Positions 36,482-46,541 of a stretch of DNA of 64,000 nucleotides are shown piece by piece (positions within the stretch are counted from its first letter, which is position 1; each line of letters starts with the position of its first letter). The notes beneath the pieces were generated by a model. The model made no database searches, was not told the origin of the DNA, and saw only the letters and a program-made list of their open reading frames with translations. The position numbers were made by a program, and so were the translations under genes. Source of the DNA: Chryseobacterium indologenes (GTDB lineage Bacteria; Bacteroidota; Bacteroidia; Flavobacteriales; Weeksellaceae); contig LAZY01000013.1 in NCBI GenBank assembly GCA_001013295.1, forward strand, positions 1-64,000. Direction: 5' to 3'.

Positions 36482-36553
36482 GACTCCGCTCAACATGACT
36501 GTTTCATGATCCATCAGGTATTAGAAATGTCACGCTGAGCGGAGTCGAAGCGT
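36482..36553. repeat. GACTCCGCTCA inverted repeat, copy 2
   Basis: Arms GACTCCGCTCA (36482-36492) and TGAGCGGAGTC (36536-36546). Shares GTCACGCTGAGCGGAGTCGA and the following AAG with 32365-32386 except for one base. It sits in the gap before the convergent minus-strand gene. Confidence 0.6.
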
Positions 36554-36596
36554 TTAGAGTAGGTATCATGAATCAGAAGTCTTTGTTTTTTAGGAG

Positions 36597-37256
36597 CTAG
36601 TCTCCAATAACTTTTTCCGCAAAACAGAAGATATTTCCAAGCTTGATACTCGAGTAGCCATTACTTTTTATTTTAGAAGAATTAATCATTGCTTTTGCCA
36701 GAATATTGGTAGGTAAAGGCTTCTGGCTTTCCAGCAATCCTAGTTTATTGGCAAATTTGATGATCCGGCTGCCCAGAACTTCACCGGTTCTTTCAGAATC
36801 TTTTCTCTCCAGCATACCCGGTTTGAAAATGGTGATTTTATTGAAATGTAATTGCTTTACAGCTTCTTCCAGCTCACCTTTCATTTTAGAATAAAAAATC
36901 CTGGAATCCGGGCTGGCTCCATAAGCAGATACCAGAATATAATCCTCCACTTCATTTTCTTTAGCCGCTTTGGCAAATTCATATTGATAGTCAAAGTCTA
37001 CTTTTCGCTGGGCTTCCTTACTTCCGGCATCCTTTAAAGTAGTTCCCAGGCACGAGAAGGCAACATCTCCCTTTACCATTCCTTTCCACTCTTCAGGCTT
37101 TTCAAAATTCACCACATGAACCTTAAGTCTGTCATTCTGAATATCAACAGGCTTTCTCACAAAAATATCGACTTCCTCGAAAGCCTTGTCGTTGAGTAAC
37201 TGATTAACCAGATCCTTTCCTGTAGCGCCTGTAGCGCCGATTACTAAAGCTTTCAT
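36597..37256 (-). CDS. NAD(P)-binding Rossmann protein (atypical SDR, HTATIP2-like)
   Basis: 219 aa. The start KALVIGATGATGKDLVNQLL is a Gly-rich nucleotide-binding loop (GATGATG). DVAFSCLGTTLKDAGSKEA and the DYILVSAYGASPDSRIFYSKMKGE segment, with a YxxxK-like catalytic pair, resemble the HTATIP2/oxidoreductase branch. Probably a cytoplasmic oxidoreductase of unknown substrate. The neighbouring 3' side shows a dispersed repeat and no operon partner. Confidence 0.8.
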   Translation of the reverse strand: MKALVIGATGATGKDLVNQLLNDKAFEEVDIFVRKPVDIQNDRLKVHVVNFEKPEEWKGMVKGDVAFSCLGTTLKDAGSKEAQRKVDFDYQYEFAKAAKENEVEDYILVSAYGASPDSRIFYSKMKGELEEAVKQLHFNKITIFKPGMLERKDSERTGEVLGSRIIKFANKLGLLESQKPLPTNILAKAMINSSKIKSNGYSSIKLGNIFCFAEKVIGD

Positions 37257-37311
37257 AACAATGGGGTTTGATGTAATAGTATTTTCTTTCTTAAATTTAC
37301 TAAATTTGATT

Positions 37312-37353
37312 AAAAGATAAAAGATAAAAGATAAAAGATAAAAGATAAAAGAA
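37312..37353. repeat. Heptanucleotide tandem repeat
   Basis: AAAAGAT-type units repeated about 5.5 times: G occurs at 37316, 37324, 37331, 37338, 37345 and 37352, that is, one 8-nt then four 7-nt intervals. It lies between divergent genes, about 55 bp ahead of the start of each, and could vary in copy number. Confidence 0.7.
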
Positions 37354-37406
37354 TACTTTAAACATCAATTACCATTTATCGCATCACATTACATTACTAA
37401 AAAACT

Positions 37407-37763
37407 ATGAACGCTAACGAAATATTAGATTATTGTCTTGCCAAAAAGGGAGTCACAGAAAGTTTTCCTTTTGATAATGAAACGCTTGTACTGAAAGTAG
37501 ATACCAAAATGTTTTTATTGATGGCACTGGAAAAACAGCCACTATCCATCAATGTAAAAACAGAGCCGGAATGGAGTGCAGAGCTTCGTGAGCAGCATCC
37601 TCAGATCACAGGGGCCTACCATATGAATAAAACCCATTGGAATTCAGTAATGGTAGACGGACTGAAAAGAGAGTTAATTTTTAAGCTTATTGATCAATCC
37701 TATGACCTGGTTTTTAAATCTCTGACCAAAAAAGCTCAGAATGCAGTGAATGATTCTCAGTAA
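37407..37763 (+). CDS. MmcQ/YjbR family protein
   Basis: 118 aa, full length for the family. Start NEILDYCLAKKGVTESFPF with the conserved FPFD...VLKVDTKMF pattern, and HWNSVMVDG near residue 80. The double-wing fold is similar to DNA-binding folds, but function is not established. It is transcribed divergently from the Rossmann gene across the 7-nt tandem repeat. Confidence 0.85.
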   Translation: MNANEILDYCLAKKGVTESFPFDNETLVLKVDTKMFLLMALEKQPLSINVKTEPEWSAELREQHPQITGAYHMNKTHWNSVMVDGLKRELIFKLIDQSYDLVFKSLTKKAQNAVNDSQ

Positions 37764-37833
37764 ATAAGGTAGATTAAGGTACGGAATTTGTTATCTGTTA
37801 TCAGTGAAATATCTAACCCTAAATATAATACCA

Positions 37834-38343
37834 ATGCGAAATCACCTTTTATTATTCATGACAGCCGGTACGCTGATGTTATCAAGCTGTACCAAACCAG
37901 AAAAGAAAAACCAGACAGAACCTAAATCCAGTACTTCTACAACTGCAACAGAAAATACAACTTCAGAAACAGTGCCTGGCAATCTTAAATTAGAATTTTC
38001 AGGAACAGACAATTTTACTATTAAAAATGCCAAACTGAAGGTAAGTTTGTACGGAGTTGATGAAAATTTAGCAGATGCTCCTGCTACTTTAATTGCAGAA
38101 CATGAATACGAGCAGAAATCAGTTCCTTTTACGATTGATTTTCCGGTACCTGCGGATGCAGAAAGCAAAATCAACCCAAAACCAACTCATGGAGTGAAAT
38201 ATTATATTGCGACCGAATGGGATTCTGATGGTAACGGTAAAGCTAATGAAAAAGGAGATATATTTATTGATCATGATAAACAATTTCCTACAGTGAAACT
38301 GGACGGTCAGACTCAGAAGGTTTATTTGAAAGTATTGAAATAA
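37834..38343 (+). CDS. Lipoprotein, YbaY-like
   Basis: 169 aa from the ATG at 37834 (an in-frame GTG at 37804 lies before the signal). Lipobox LSSC at about residue 20, then a Ser/Thr-rich linker. The rest has a beta-sandwich pattern (KLKVSLYGVDE, PFTIDFPVPADAE, YYIATEWDSDGNGK) similar to the YbaY/YscW lipoprotein family; GDIFIDHDKQ could be a calcium loop. Assignment is tentative. A strong bidirectional terminator follows. Confidence 0.55.
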   Translation: MRNHLLLFMTAGTLMLSSCTKPEKKNQTEPKSSTSTTATENTTSETVPGNLKLEFSGTDNFTIKNAKLKVSLYGVDENLADAPATLIAEHEYEQKSVPFTIDFPVPADAESKINPKPTHGVKYYIATEWDSDGNGKANEKGDIFIDHDKQFPTVKLDGQTQKVYLKVLK

Positions 38344-38350
38344 AATAACA

Positions 38351-38386
38351 AAAAGGGCTATTCATCATGTATGAATAGCCCTTTTT
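38351..38386 (+). terminator. Strong bidirectional terminator
   Basis: AAAAGGGCTATTCAT and ATGAATAGCCCTTTT pair over 15 bp with a CATGT loop, between convergent genes. Confidence 0.9.
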
Positions 38387-38391
38387 ATATC

Positions 38392-39312
38392 TTAAAAATT
38401 AAATTCTTCTGTTAATCGTTTATCTTCATCCAGTCTTTCAATCAGTTTTTCCAGACCTTCAAATTTAATTTCATCATGAAGGAAATCTCTGAACCTGACG
38501 GTTATTTTTTCATCGTAAATATCGTCATCAAAATCCAGAATATACACTTCAATCGTTAATTTCTCTCCATTTACCGTTGGATTGGTTCCAATACTCAGCA
38601 TTCCTTTGTATTGGTTTCCTTTTACTAGTACTTCCACGATATAGGCTCCTTTTTTAGGTAAAAGCTTAATCGATTCCGTATCAATATTGGCGGTAGGGTA
38701 GCCAATCGTTCTTCCGATCTTCTTTCCGTGGACCACTGTGCCTGATACTGAGTAGGGATACCCCAGCATTTCATTGGCATCTTTAATATTCCCGGTTAAA
38801 AGGGCATTACGAACCTTTGTTGAGCTGATATTGTTTTCATGGATATTGATCGCTTCCATTTGTTCTACTTCAAAGTCAAGTTCTTTAGACAGTTTTTGAA
38901 GAAGCTCAAAATTTCCGCTTTTATTTTTTCCGAAAGAATGATCGTATCCTATAATAAGGTATTTTACATTAAGTTTATCAACCAAAATCTGACGTACAAA
39001 CTCTTCTCCGGTCAGGTTTCTGAATTCATCATCAAACTCTTTCAGAAAAAGATTATCAATATTATATTTTTGAATCAGTTCCTTCTTTTCCTCAATGGTG
39101 TTCAGAAGCTTTAAATCTTCATTGGGATTAAAAACAAACCTTGGATGAGGCCAGAAAGTAAGAATTGCAGTTTCCAGATTATTTTCTGTGCCCACATTGA
39201 TCAATTCATCAATAATACTCTTATGCCCGAGATGTACTCCGTCAAACATACCTAAAGACAATGCTAGAGGCTTTTGAGAGGAATAATCTGTAAAATTCTT
39301 GAAAACTTTCAA
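38392..39312 (-). CDS. ribF: Bifunctional riboflavin kinase/FAD synthetase
   Basis: 306 aa from a TTG at 39312. The TTG start fits the family N-terminus (KVFKNFTDYS...ALSLGMFDGVHLGHKSI). The upstream ATG start at 39363 lies beyond the promoter (-7 box 39333-39340) and is rejected. It makes FMN then FAD in the cytoplasm. The FAD synthetase part has GMFDGVHLGH, the ISSTKVR motif, and the riboflavin-kinase domain starts near residue 180 with GRTIGYPTANI. It is convergent with the YbaY-like gene. Confidence 0.93.
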   Translation of the reverse strand: MKVFKNFTDYSSQKPLALSLGMFDGVHLGHKSIIDELINVGTENNLETAILTFWPHPRFVFNPNEDLKLLNTIEEKKELIQKYNIDNLFLKEFDDEFRNLTGEEFVRQILVDKLNVKYLIIGYDHSFGKNKSGNFELLQKLSKELDFEVEQMEAINIHENNISSTKVRNALLTGNIKDANEMLGYPYSVSGTVVHGKKIGRTIGYPTANIDTESIKLLPKKGAYIVEVLVKGNQYKGMLSIGTNPTVNGEKLTIEVYILDFDDDIYDEKITVRFRDFLHDEIKFEGLEKLIERLDEDKRLTEEFNF

Positions 39313-39332
39313 AACGGAAAAAATTTTGATTG

Positions 39333-39363
39333 CAAATATAGATATAATGTAACAATCTATCAA
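39333..39363 (-). promoter_or_regulatory. Promoter of ribF
   Basis: Minus-strand TATATTTG (39333-39340) with TTG about 20 nt upstream. The transcript begins around 39327, which sets the TTG at 39312 as the start. Confidence 0.6.
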
Positions 39364-39470
39364 GATAACAATGTATCAATATTTTTAACCGGAAAAAATG
39401 ATTGGTACATTGATAAATTACAGCATTGGTAAATTTGTAAAAAGCATGATAAAAATCTTTTTTTTACCAA

Positions 39471-41029
<1,559 letters not shown>

Positions 41030-41055
41030 TAAATTAGACACAAGATGCCAGATAC

Positions 41056-41097
41056 CAGACATGAGACTTTACGTTGTCTGAAATCTGAAATCTGAAA
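41056..41097. repeat. Inverted repeat and 7-nt tandem repeat inside the atpD-atpC gap
   Basis: CAGACA (41056-41061) and TGTCTG (41075-41080) pair, then TCTGAAA is repeated three times (41077-41097). It is a small element in an operon gap, similar in kind to that between menB and menA. Confidence 0.5.
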
Positions 41098-41116
41098 TCT
41101 TCAAATCTAAATTAAA

Positions 41117-41398
41117 ATGAATATAAAAATATTAACACCGGAATATGTAGTTTTTGAAGGAGAAGTAAACTCTGTATTATTGCCTGGAAAAAATGGTGAA
41201 TTCCACATCATGAAAAACCACGCAGGAATCGTTTCTTCTTTAATTGGTGGGAAAGTAAAGCTTTTTACAAACTCTGTAGATGAAGCTTATGCTAAAAACC
41301 TAACCAAAGAAAATGATAAAGACTCTGTTTTTTCATATTCTATCAAGAGCGGTGTTGTGGAATTTAATCATAACAAAGGAATTATCCTTTGCGAATAA
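41117..41398 (+). CDS. atpC: ATP synthase F1 subunit epsilon
   Basis: 93 aa, a short form: only the N-terminal beta-sandwich domain (residues ~1-85), with ILTPEYVVFEGEVNSVLLPGKNGEFHIMKNHA as positional landmark within residues 5-37. The C-terminal helical hairpin used for inhibition in many bacteria is lacking. This is common in Bacteroidota. It caps the central stalk and couples rotation. It follows atpD in the same direction; a strong terminator follows. Confidence 0.92.
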   Translation: MNIKILTPEYVVFEGEVNSVLLPGKNGEFHIMKNHAGIVSSLIGGKVKLFTNSVDEAYAKNLTKENDKDSVFSYSIKSGVVEFNHNKGIILCE

Positions 41399-41428
41399 TT
41401 AAATGAAAAGCTAAATATATTTTCAAGA

Positions 41429-41457
41429 AAGTGTAACTTTGTGTTACACTTTTTTTA
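41429..41457 (+). terminator. Intrinsic terminator of atpDC
   Basis: AAGTGTAAC and GTTACACTT pair with a 5-nt loop, then a long T-run. Confidence 0.85.
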
Positions 41458-41479
41458 TTTATGTATAAGTCATGATTCT

Positions 41480-42298
41480 ATGAAGAGCGGTACAATCATT
41501 TTCTTTACACTACTGGGAATTTTCCTTAATGGCCAGAACATCAAAACCAAAAGAGGAGTCATCAATTTAGACGGAATTCCGGTCGCCAAAATTTCGAATA
41601 AGTCCAGCGAATATACGTTTATGGATCTGAAAGAGACTCCGTTGTACACTATAAAATTTATTGATAAAAGTATTGTAGATTCTGTAAGAGACAGCTATAT
41701 CAGCATCAACAGAGTGTACAACAGAGATAAAATCATTGAAGTGGATTACAGCTCTCCCTCTGCGTTTTCCGGAGAAGAAAAATCAGCAGTTTTTACCTCA
41801 GTGAAAGACCTTAAAATTATTGACAATAAAGGAATCAATGTAAAAAACCTTGACGAACTTTTTTCCAATGTTCCCAAAAGAAAGCTGGATACGAAGACCA
41901 AAGAAGCCTATGTCATCAGGAAGAAGATTGATAAGTTGAATATTGAGGTCAATAAAGTGGGTGAAATTCTAAGCAATGGAGTTCCTGTGGGGTATTTTAC
42001 AAATCTGCCGGTAAGCTTTGGTTCAGAAGATACCATTATGGATAAAACGCCTATAGATATTGAGATCTATGATGCTAAAAGCAAACTTATAGGAAGGTAT
42101 ATTACGACAACCAAACAATTAAAAACCGCAGGAGGAAAATCCTTTACGATCTACAAGGAAATGTCCGGAAGAGCCTCTATTCTAAAGTTTCCTACTTATA
42201 AAGCACTTGTAGAACGTATGGCGATCATGGATCCGAATTTTATAAAAGTTCAGGATAAAGTATCTGTAGGACCTGTTACAAAAGATACTCCTAATTAA
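41480..42298 (+). CDS. Hypothetical exported protein
   Basis: 272 aa from the ATG at 41480 (the upstream ATG at 41441 lies inside the atpC terminator). Signal peptide about residues 1-17 (FFTLLGIFLNGQ). The mature part is beta-rich with repeated GVINLDGIPVAKI and VGEILSNGVPVGYF units: two related blocks (residues ~20-60 and ~160-200), suggesting an internal duplication. No named family. Single gene. Confidence 0.65.
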   Translation: MKSGTIIFFTLLGIFLNGQNIKTKRGVINLDGIPVAKISNKSSEYTFMDLKETPLYTIKFIDKSIVDSVRDSYISINRVYNRDKIIEVDYSSPSAFSGEEKSAVFTSVKDLKIIDNKGINVKNLDELFSNVPKRKLDTKTKEAYVIRKKIDKLNIEVNKVGEILSNGVPVGYFTNLPVSFGSEDTIMDKTPIDIEIYDAKSKLIGRYITTTKQLKTAGGKSFTIYKEMSGRASILKFPTYKALVERMAIMDPNFIKVQDKVSVGPVTKDTPN

Positions 42299-42403
42299 AA
42301 CTCGTTATTTTAAGTATAATAAAGGTCTCTTGTATTATTTAATTTTCTTTTATCCTATTTTCGAGGCTTTATTCATGAACAATTTATCAACGTTATCTTT
42401 ATC

Positions 42404-42460
42404 CATTCCGAAGGAACCTCAACATCGTATAAAAATGATAGTTTAGATTCCTTCGGAATG
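42404..42460. repeat. CATTCCGAAGGAA inverted repeat, copy 1
   Basis: Perfect 13-bp arms CATTCCGAAGGAA (42404-42416) and TTCCTTCGGAATG (42448-42460). The inside reads GTATAAAAATGATAGTTTAG. Second copy at 45059-45114. Confidence 0.65.
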
Positions 42461-42496
42461 AAAAAGTGTACGCATAGATTTACAAATAATTCAATT

Positions 42497-42563
42497 CAAT
42501 TGGAACGGGCTTTAGCCCGTTTGGAATAAACAATAAATTCCTTCGGCTTTAGCCTAAACTTAT
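42497..42563. repeat. Bipartite REP-like repeat, copy 3
   Basis: GGAACGGGCTTTAGCCCGTTT, spacer, then GGCTTTAGCCTAAAC and TTATAA. Third clear member of the family at 3914 and 9716. Together with 42404-42460 it fills the 400-bp gap before the radical SAM gene, where I see no ORF. Confidence 0.65.
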
Positions 42564-42699
42564 AAGCCCGATTTTTTGATCAGTAATTTCGGAATTGAAA
42601 AGATCTACATCATTCAGAAAGGTAAAAAGAACTTTATTTTCATGTTCAATTGAAAAAATACCCATTTTTAGAAAATCCCGGAGAAAAATTGGAACAATT

Positions 42700-44895
42700 T
42701 TATAAACTCAAAATGACCCCATTTTCTCTCAATTGCTGCATAGGTTTTGAAAACCAGAACAATTCAAAATCTTCAAAATTTTCCTCAAATTGATTCTTAA
42801 GTTGTTGAATAGTAGGTTTTTTCTGATTTTCAATCGCATTTTCATTTAGAACTTCGATCAGCCATTGAGCTTTGTCTTCTTCCAGCTCTACCTTCACAAT
42901 ATTGGTTTTTAAGTGGAATGTAAGAAGCGTATACGTACCAGAATATTTCTTTTTATTTTTTATGCGATTCTCAGCGATTACATTTTTGGTTAAAAAGATC
43001 ACTTTTGAGTTGAGCTTAAGATTAAACTGGCCATCTTCCAAAAGACAGTCGTGAATATAGTCCGGGTGAATAGTTGTTCTCGGAATTTTAAAATCGAACC
43101 ATTCCTGAAGTGGAAGTTCAAAATTAATTCCGTGCATATAATTGAAAAGAGATTTTTTCAGTCCGAAGCTGAATTTGTTATGATCAATTCCGGTTTTATC
43201 TTTGAAGTCAATATCATTGTTGGCAAACTGTATTTCCTGTTTTGCCGGAACAACCCCGAAATCTTCAGGACTCATTCCAACCGGCGAATGAGCAGTCATG
43301 GCAAACTGATGCCAAAATCCACTTTGGAGAACTCCCATCTCAAACAGTTGGCGAACCATTTCTAACGAGTCTACGGTTTCCTGAATGGTTTGGGTAGGGT
43401 AGCCATACATCAGATAGGCATGAACCATAATTCCTGCTTCTGTAAAATTTCTTGTTACATTAGCAACCTGTTCTACGGAAACACCTTTGTCAATTAATTT
43501 TAATAATCGGTCACTGGCTACTTCAAGACCTCCGGAAACTGCGACGCATCCTGAAAGTTTTAGAAGGTAGCATAAGTCGCGGGTGAAACTTTTTTCAAAA
43601 CGGATATTCGTCCACCAGGTTACCACCAGGTTTCTTCGGAGGATTTCCAGAGCAACTTCCCGCATCAATGCAGGAGGAGCTGCTTCATCTACAAAATGGA
43701 ATCCTGTTTCACCTGTTGTTCTGATCAGTTCTTCAATCCGGTCTACCAGAATTTTAGCAGAAATAGGTTCGTAGATTTTGATGTAGTCTAAAGAAATGTC
43801 GCAAAAAGTACATTTTCCCCAATAGCATCCGTGGGCCATGGTCAGCTTATTCCATCTGCCATCACTCCATAAGCTGTGCATTGGATTAGCGATTTCAATA
43901 ACGGAAATATACTGATCCAGTTTTAAATCCGTATAATCTGGTGTGCCAATATCTGACTGTTTATAATCGTGTCTTTTGGAATTGTTTTTATAAACGACTT
44001 CCTGATTCTCAAGTAAAAAAGTTCTTTTGTACTGAGGTTCTTCATTTTGCTCAGGATGAAGAATATTTTCACATAGAAGTTCGAGAGGAACTTCACCGTC
44101 ATCTAATGTTATAAAATCAAAAAATTCAAATACTCTCTGATCTTTAATTTCTCTAAGTTCTGTGTTTGGAAAACCACCACCCATTGCAATTTTAATGTGT
44201 GGATAATGCTTTTTGATAAACTGTGCACATTTAAAACCGGAGTACAGGTTTCCTGGAAAAGGTATTGAAAAACAAACCAATTTAGGCTGAACAACTTCTA
44301 TTTTTTCGCGGAGAATTTTTAAAGTAAATTCATCGATAAAAGTTTCTGCTCCGGATAGTTTAGCATATAATTCATCAAAAGAATTGGCACTTTTTCCAAG
44401 GCGTTCTGCATATCTGCTGAAACCGAAGTCGGCATCAATATTCTCGACAATATAATCTGAAATATCTTCTAAATAAAGCGTTGCCAGGTGCTTTGCTTTA
44501 TCTTGCAGTCCCATATTCCCAAAAGCAAACTCCATATCATCCAGTTGGTTGAAACGGGAGGCTTCCGGAAGAAAATTCATACTGCAGATCTGCCTTGCCA
44601 GCGTAGGGCTTTTTCCTTGCAAAAAAGGAATAACCTGATCGATTGTTTTAAGATATTCTTGCCGTAAAGCAAATATTCGCTGGGAATTTTCAGAGGTATT
44701 CTGAAGATCGATTTTTTTGCTGAAAACCTTCTCTATTCCTTTCTTTGAAAATAATTCCAGAATAACATCAATTCCCAAATCAAGCTGATAAGCGGAAATA
44801 TTTTTGGTATTTAAAAATCCTTTAATATAAGCAGTAGCAGGATAAGGAGTGTTAAGCTGGGTAAAAGGCGGGGTAATAAGAAGCAGGTCTTTCAA
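42700..44895 (-). CDS. B12-binding-type radical SAM protein
   Basis: 731 aa. Residues ~1-280 include a putative B12-binding-like region (LLITPPFTQLNTPYPATAYIKGFL at the N-terminus and GGGFPNTELREI). The radical SAM core is around residues 340-560, with HGCYWGKCTFCDI as the cluster-binding loop. The spacing of the cysteines is Cx4Cx2C instead of Cx3Cx2C. GGLEVASDRLLKLIDKG and MYGYPTQTIQETV are standard SAM core strands. The C-terminal ~170 residues are unusual and not recognised. Probably modifies a lipid, tRNA or peptide; no substrate gene is nearby. Its minus-strand -7 box TAACTTTG is at 44909-44916. Confidence 0.8.
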   Translation of the reverse strand: MKDLLLITPPFTQLNTPYPATAYIKGFLNTKNISAYQLDLGIDVILELFSKKGIEKVFSKKIDLQNTSENSQRIFALRQEYLKTIDQVIPFLQGKSPTLARQICSMNFLPEASRFNQLDDMEFAFGNMGLQDKAKHLATLYLEDISDYIVENIDADFGFSRYAERLGKSANSFDELYAKLSGAETFIDEFTLKILREKIEVVQPKLVCFSIPFPGNLYSGFKCAQFIKKHYPHIKIAMGGGFPNTELREIKDQRVFEFFDFITLDDGEVPLELLCENILHPEQNEEPQYKRTFLLENQEVVYKNNSKRHDYKQSDIGTPDYTDLKLDQYISVIEIANPMHSLWSDGRWNKLTMAHGCYWGKCTFCDISLDYIKIYEPISAKILVDRIEELIRTTGETGFHFVDEAAPPALMREVALEILRRNLVVTWWTNIRFEKSFTRDLCYLLKLSGCVAVSGGLEVASDRLLKLIDKGVSVEQVANVTRNFTEAGIMVHAYLMYGYPTQTIQETVDSLEMVRQLFEMGVLQSGFWHQFAMTAHSPVGMSPEDFGVVPAKQEIQFANNDIDFKDKTGIDHNKFSFGLKKSLFNYMHGINFELPLQEWFDFKIPRTTIHPDYIHDCLLEDGQFNLKLNSKVIFLTKNVIAENRIKNKKKYSGTYTLLTFHLKTNIVKVELEEDKAQWLIEVLNENAIENQKKPTIQQLKNQFEENFEDFELFWFSKPMQQLRENGVILSL

Positions 44896-44908
44896 CAGAA
44901 ATTTTTTG

Positions 44909-44916
44909 CAAAGTTA
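44909..44916 (-). promoter_or_regulatory. -7 box of the radical SAM gene
   Basis: Minus-strand TAACTTTG matches TAnnTTTG and lies 13 bp before the start codon. Confidence 0.45.
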
Positions 44917-45058
44917 TTCTAAAGTTTTTTCAGAAAAAAATTTTTTGCCCTGATTATAGACATGGAGAAGTTTTGTAAAATAGTATTCCTATGGAGTACT
45001 TTCAAAGAGAAGGATATAATTTGAATTCTAATGATAAGAATCAACGCACACTGTGTTT

Positions 45059-45114
45059 ATTCCGAAGGAAGTCAGGCATAGTATAAAAAATAATAGTTTA
45101 GATTCCTTCAGAAT
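45059..45114. repeat. ATTCCGAAGGAA inverted repeat, copy 2
   Basis: Arms ATTCCGAAGGAA (45059-45070) and TTCCTTCAGAAT (45103-45114), one mismatch. Inside, GTATAAAAAATAATAGTTTAG matches copy 1 except for two bases. The rest of the 359-bp gap (44896-45254) shows no gene. Confidence 0.6.
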
Positions 45115-45254
45115 GGACAGAGACGCTGTTGAAATGAAATACTAACAGAAAGAAGAATACAAATGAAAAATTAAGAATATAAGAATGCGTTTCGCTTTAA
45201 TCTGCTATACAACCTGTTGTCTTTTAATATTTCAGTATTGATTCAATAAAAGTT

Positions 45255-45998
45255 TCACTTAAATAAAGTTTCTACAGGGAATATCGTAATAGAATGTAAG
45301 AAAGCTTCTTCATCAAAATATCCGTCTTTATCTATAATGACAGGATTCAATAGCTCAATTTCAGAAGCTCTTTCCAATCCTGAATTTTCAATAAATTTCC
45401 CTGTTTTTCCTTCTATTTCATTATGGAAACTGATGAGATATTTAGAATATAGATTTCCTTCTGTGGCAGTGTAATGTCCATTTTCAGCAACAAGTGAGGC
45501 GATAATGCTTCCTTCAATACGGGTTTCATTATCGTTGGATGATGCCCCGAAGAGCACATTACATGAAAGACTTCCGGAGCAGTAAAGCGAACCGTTGACA
45601 ATGATATTTTCAGCCTTTATATTTCCCGCTACTATAAGAACAACATAGTCTTCAATGAAAAGATCACCAGATAGATGAATATCATTTTCAATGAGTATGA
45701 TTGTATACCCTTCACCATCTTCAGTAGTAAGCTCCAGAGCTGTGTGACTTTCGTTGTCTATAAGAAGAATCTCCGGTGCATCGTCATTATTATTGATGGA
45801 TAATGAGGCCTCTTTTATTTTTTCTGCGGTTTCTTCGTCCAGCATTTCAAGAAATTCTGAAAGACTTTCTTCATCTAAAGCAGGAATATCGAAAAAATTA
45901 TTTTCCAAAGCAGCATGAACAGTGGAATAGAAATTTTCGGATTTTTCCCTGAGTTTTTCGTAGAGCTGCTCTTTCGTAAGTTTCTGTAATTCTTTCAT
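45255..45998 (-). CDS. Bactofilin-like beta-solenoid protein
   Basis: 247 aa, no signal peptide. N-terminal ~75 residues are helical and acidic (EQLYEKLREKSENFYSTVHA); then beta-solenoid-like repeats: GYTIILIENDIHLSGDLFIE, VVLIVAGNIKAENIIVNGSL and LYCSGSLSCNVLFGAS. The repeat pattern I-x-G-N/D-I/L-x-A-x-N-I is related to that of the 50059 protein. It may polymerise or bind a partner. Family name unknown to me. It is on the same strand as the DUF4870 and LytTR genes, but gaps of about 100 bp separate them. Confidence 0.55.
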   Translation of the reverse strand: MKELQKLTKEQLYEKLREKSENFYSTVHAALENNFFDIPALDEESLSEFLEMLDEETAEKIKEASLSINNNDDAPEILLIDNESHTALELTTEDGEGYTIILIENDIHLSGDLFIEDYVVLIVAGNIKAENIIVNGSLYCSGSLSCNVLFGASSNDNETRIEGSIIASLVAENGHYTATEGNLYSKYLISFHNEIEGKTGKFIENSGLERASEIELLNPVIIDKDGYFDEEAFLHSITIFPVETLFK

Positions 45999-46091
45999 CG
46001 TTTTCTACTATAATGAATACCTTATTCTTTACCGGCTGGAAAATAGATGTCAAGCCGGTAAAGAGATAGCAATATAAGAAGATAAATGTTG

Positions 46092-46421
46092 CTATGCCAG
46101 AAAGCCGAATTTATTTTCAAAAATTTTCCCTACTAAAGGGATAGGCTTTTTCTGCTCGTTGATAGCATTGATGATTCCGAATATCCATAAAATTAAAAGG
46201 ATGATCCCGATGTAACTTAAAAAAGAAAATGCAGGGACTATTGATACGATAACAGATAAGCTGATGTTGACCAGTACAGAAAGAATAAAGAATCCAAGTC
46301 CCTGTTCGAGATGATAGACAGCGAGATCATTTTTAACGGTAAGATCTTTACTTTTTACGTAGGCAATGACCCAGCCGATAATCGTTACATAGCTTAAAAT
46401 AGAAATAGTTTTACTGTTCAT
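46092..46421 (-). CDS. DUF4870-like small membrane protein
   Basis: 109 aa. Three membrane helices (about residues 7-22, 42-62, 65-84). The motif LAVYHLEQGLGFFILSVLVN and the terminal FGIINAINEQKKPIPLVG are typical of the DUF4870/Tic20-like family of small membrane proteins of unknown function. A minus-strand TATTTTTG box (46440-46447) supports its own promoter. Confidence 0.75.
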   Translation of the reverse strand: MNSKTISILSYVTIIGWVIAYVKSKDLTVKNDLAVYHLEQGLGFFILSVLVNISLSVIVSIVPAFSFLSYIGIILLILWIFGIINAINEQKKPIPLVGKIFENKFGFLA

Positions 46422-46541
46422 AGTGATAGAATTTTAAGCCAAAAATAAATCCGAAAATTCTACAGACCAATATCCGATTGGTTTACCGTCATATTGGGTT
46501 TGTATTCAGTCTATTTTAGCTGAAAATTCAACGTATGAATG

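Noticed and set aside
37312..37353. CRISPR array
   Set aside because: Seven-nt units without spacers; simple tandem repeat.
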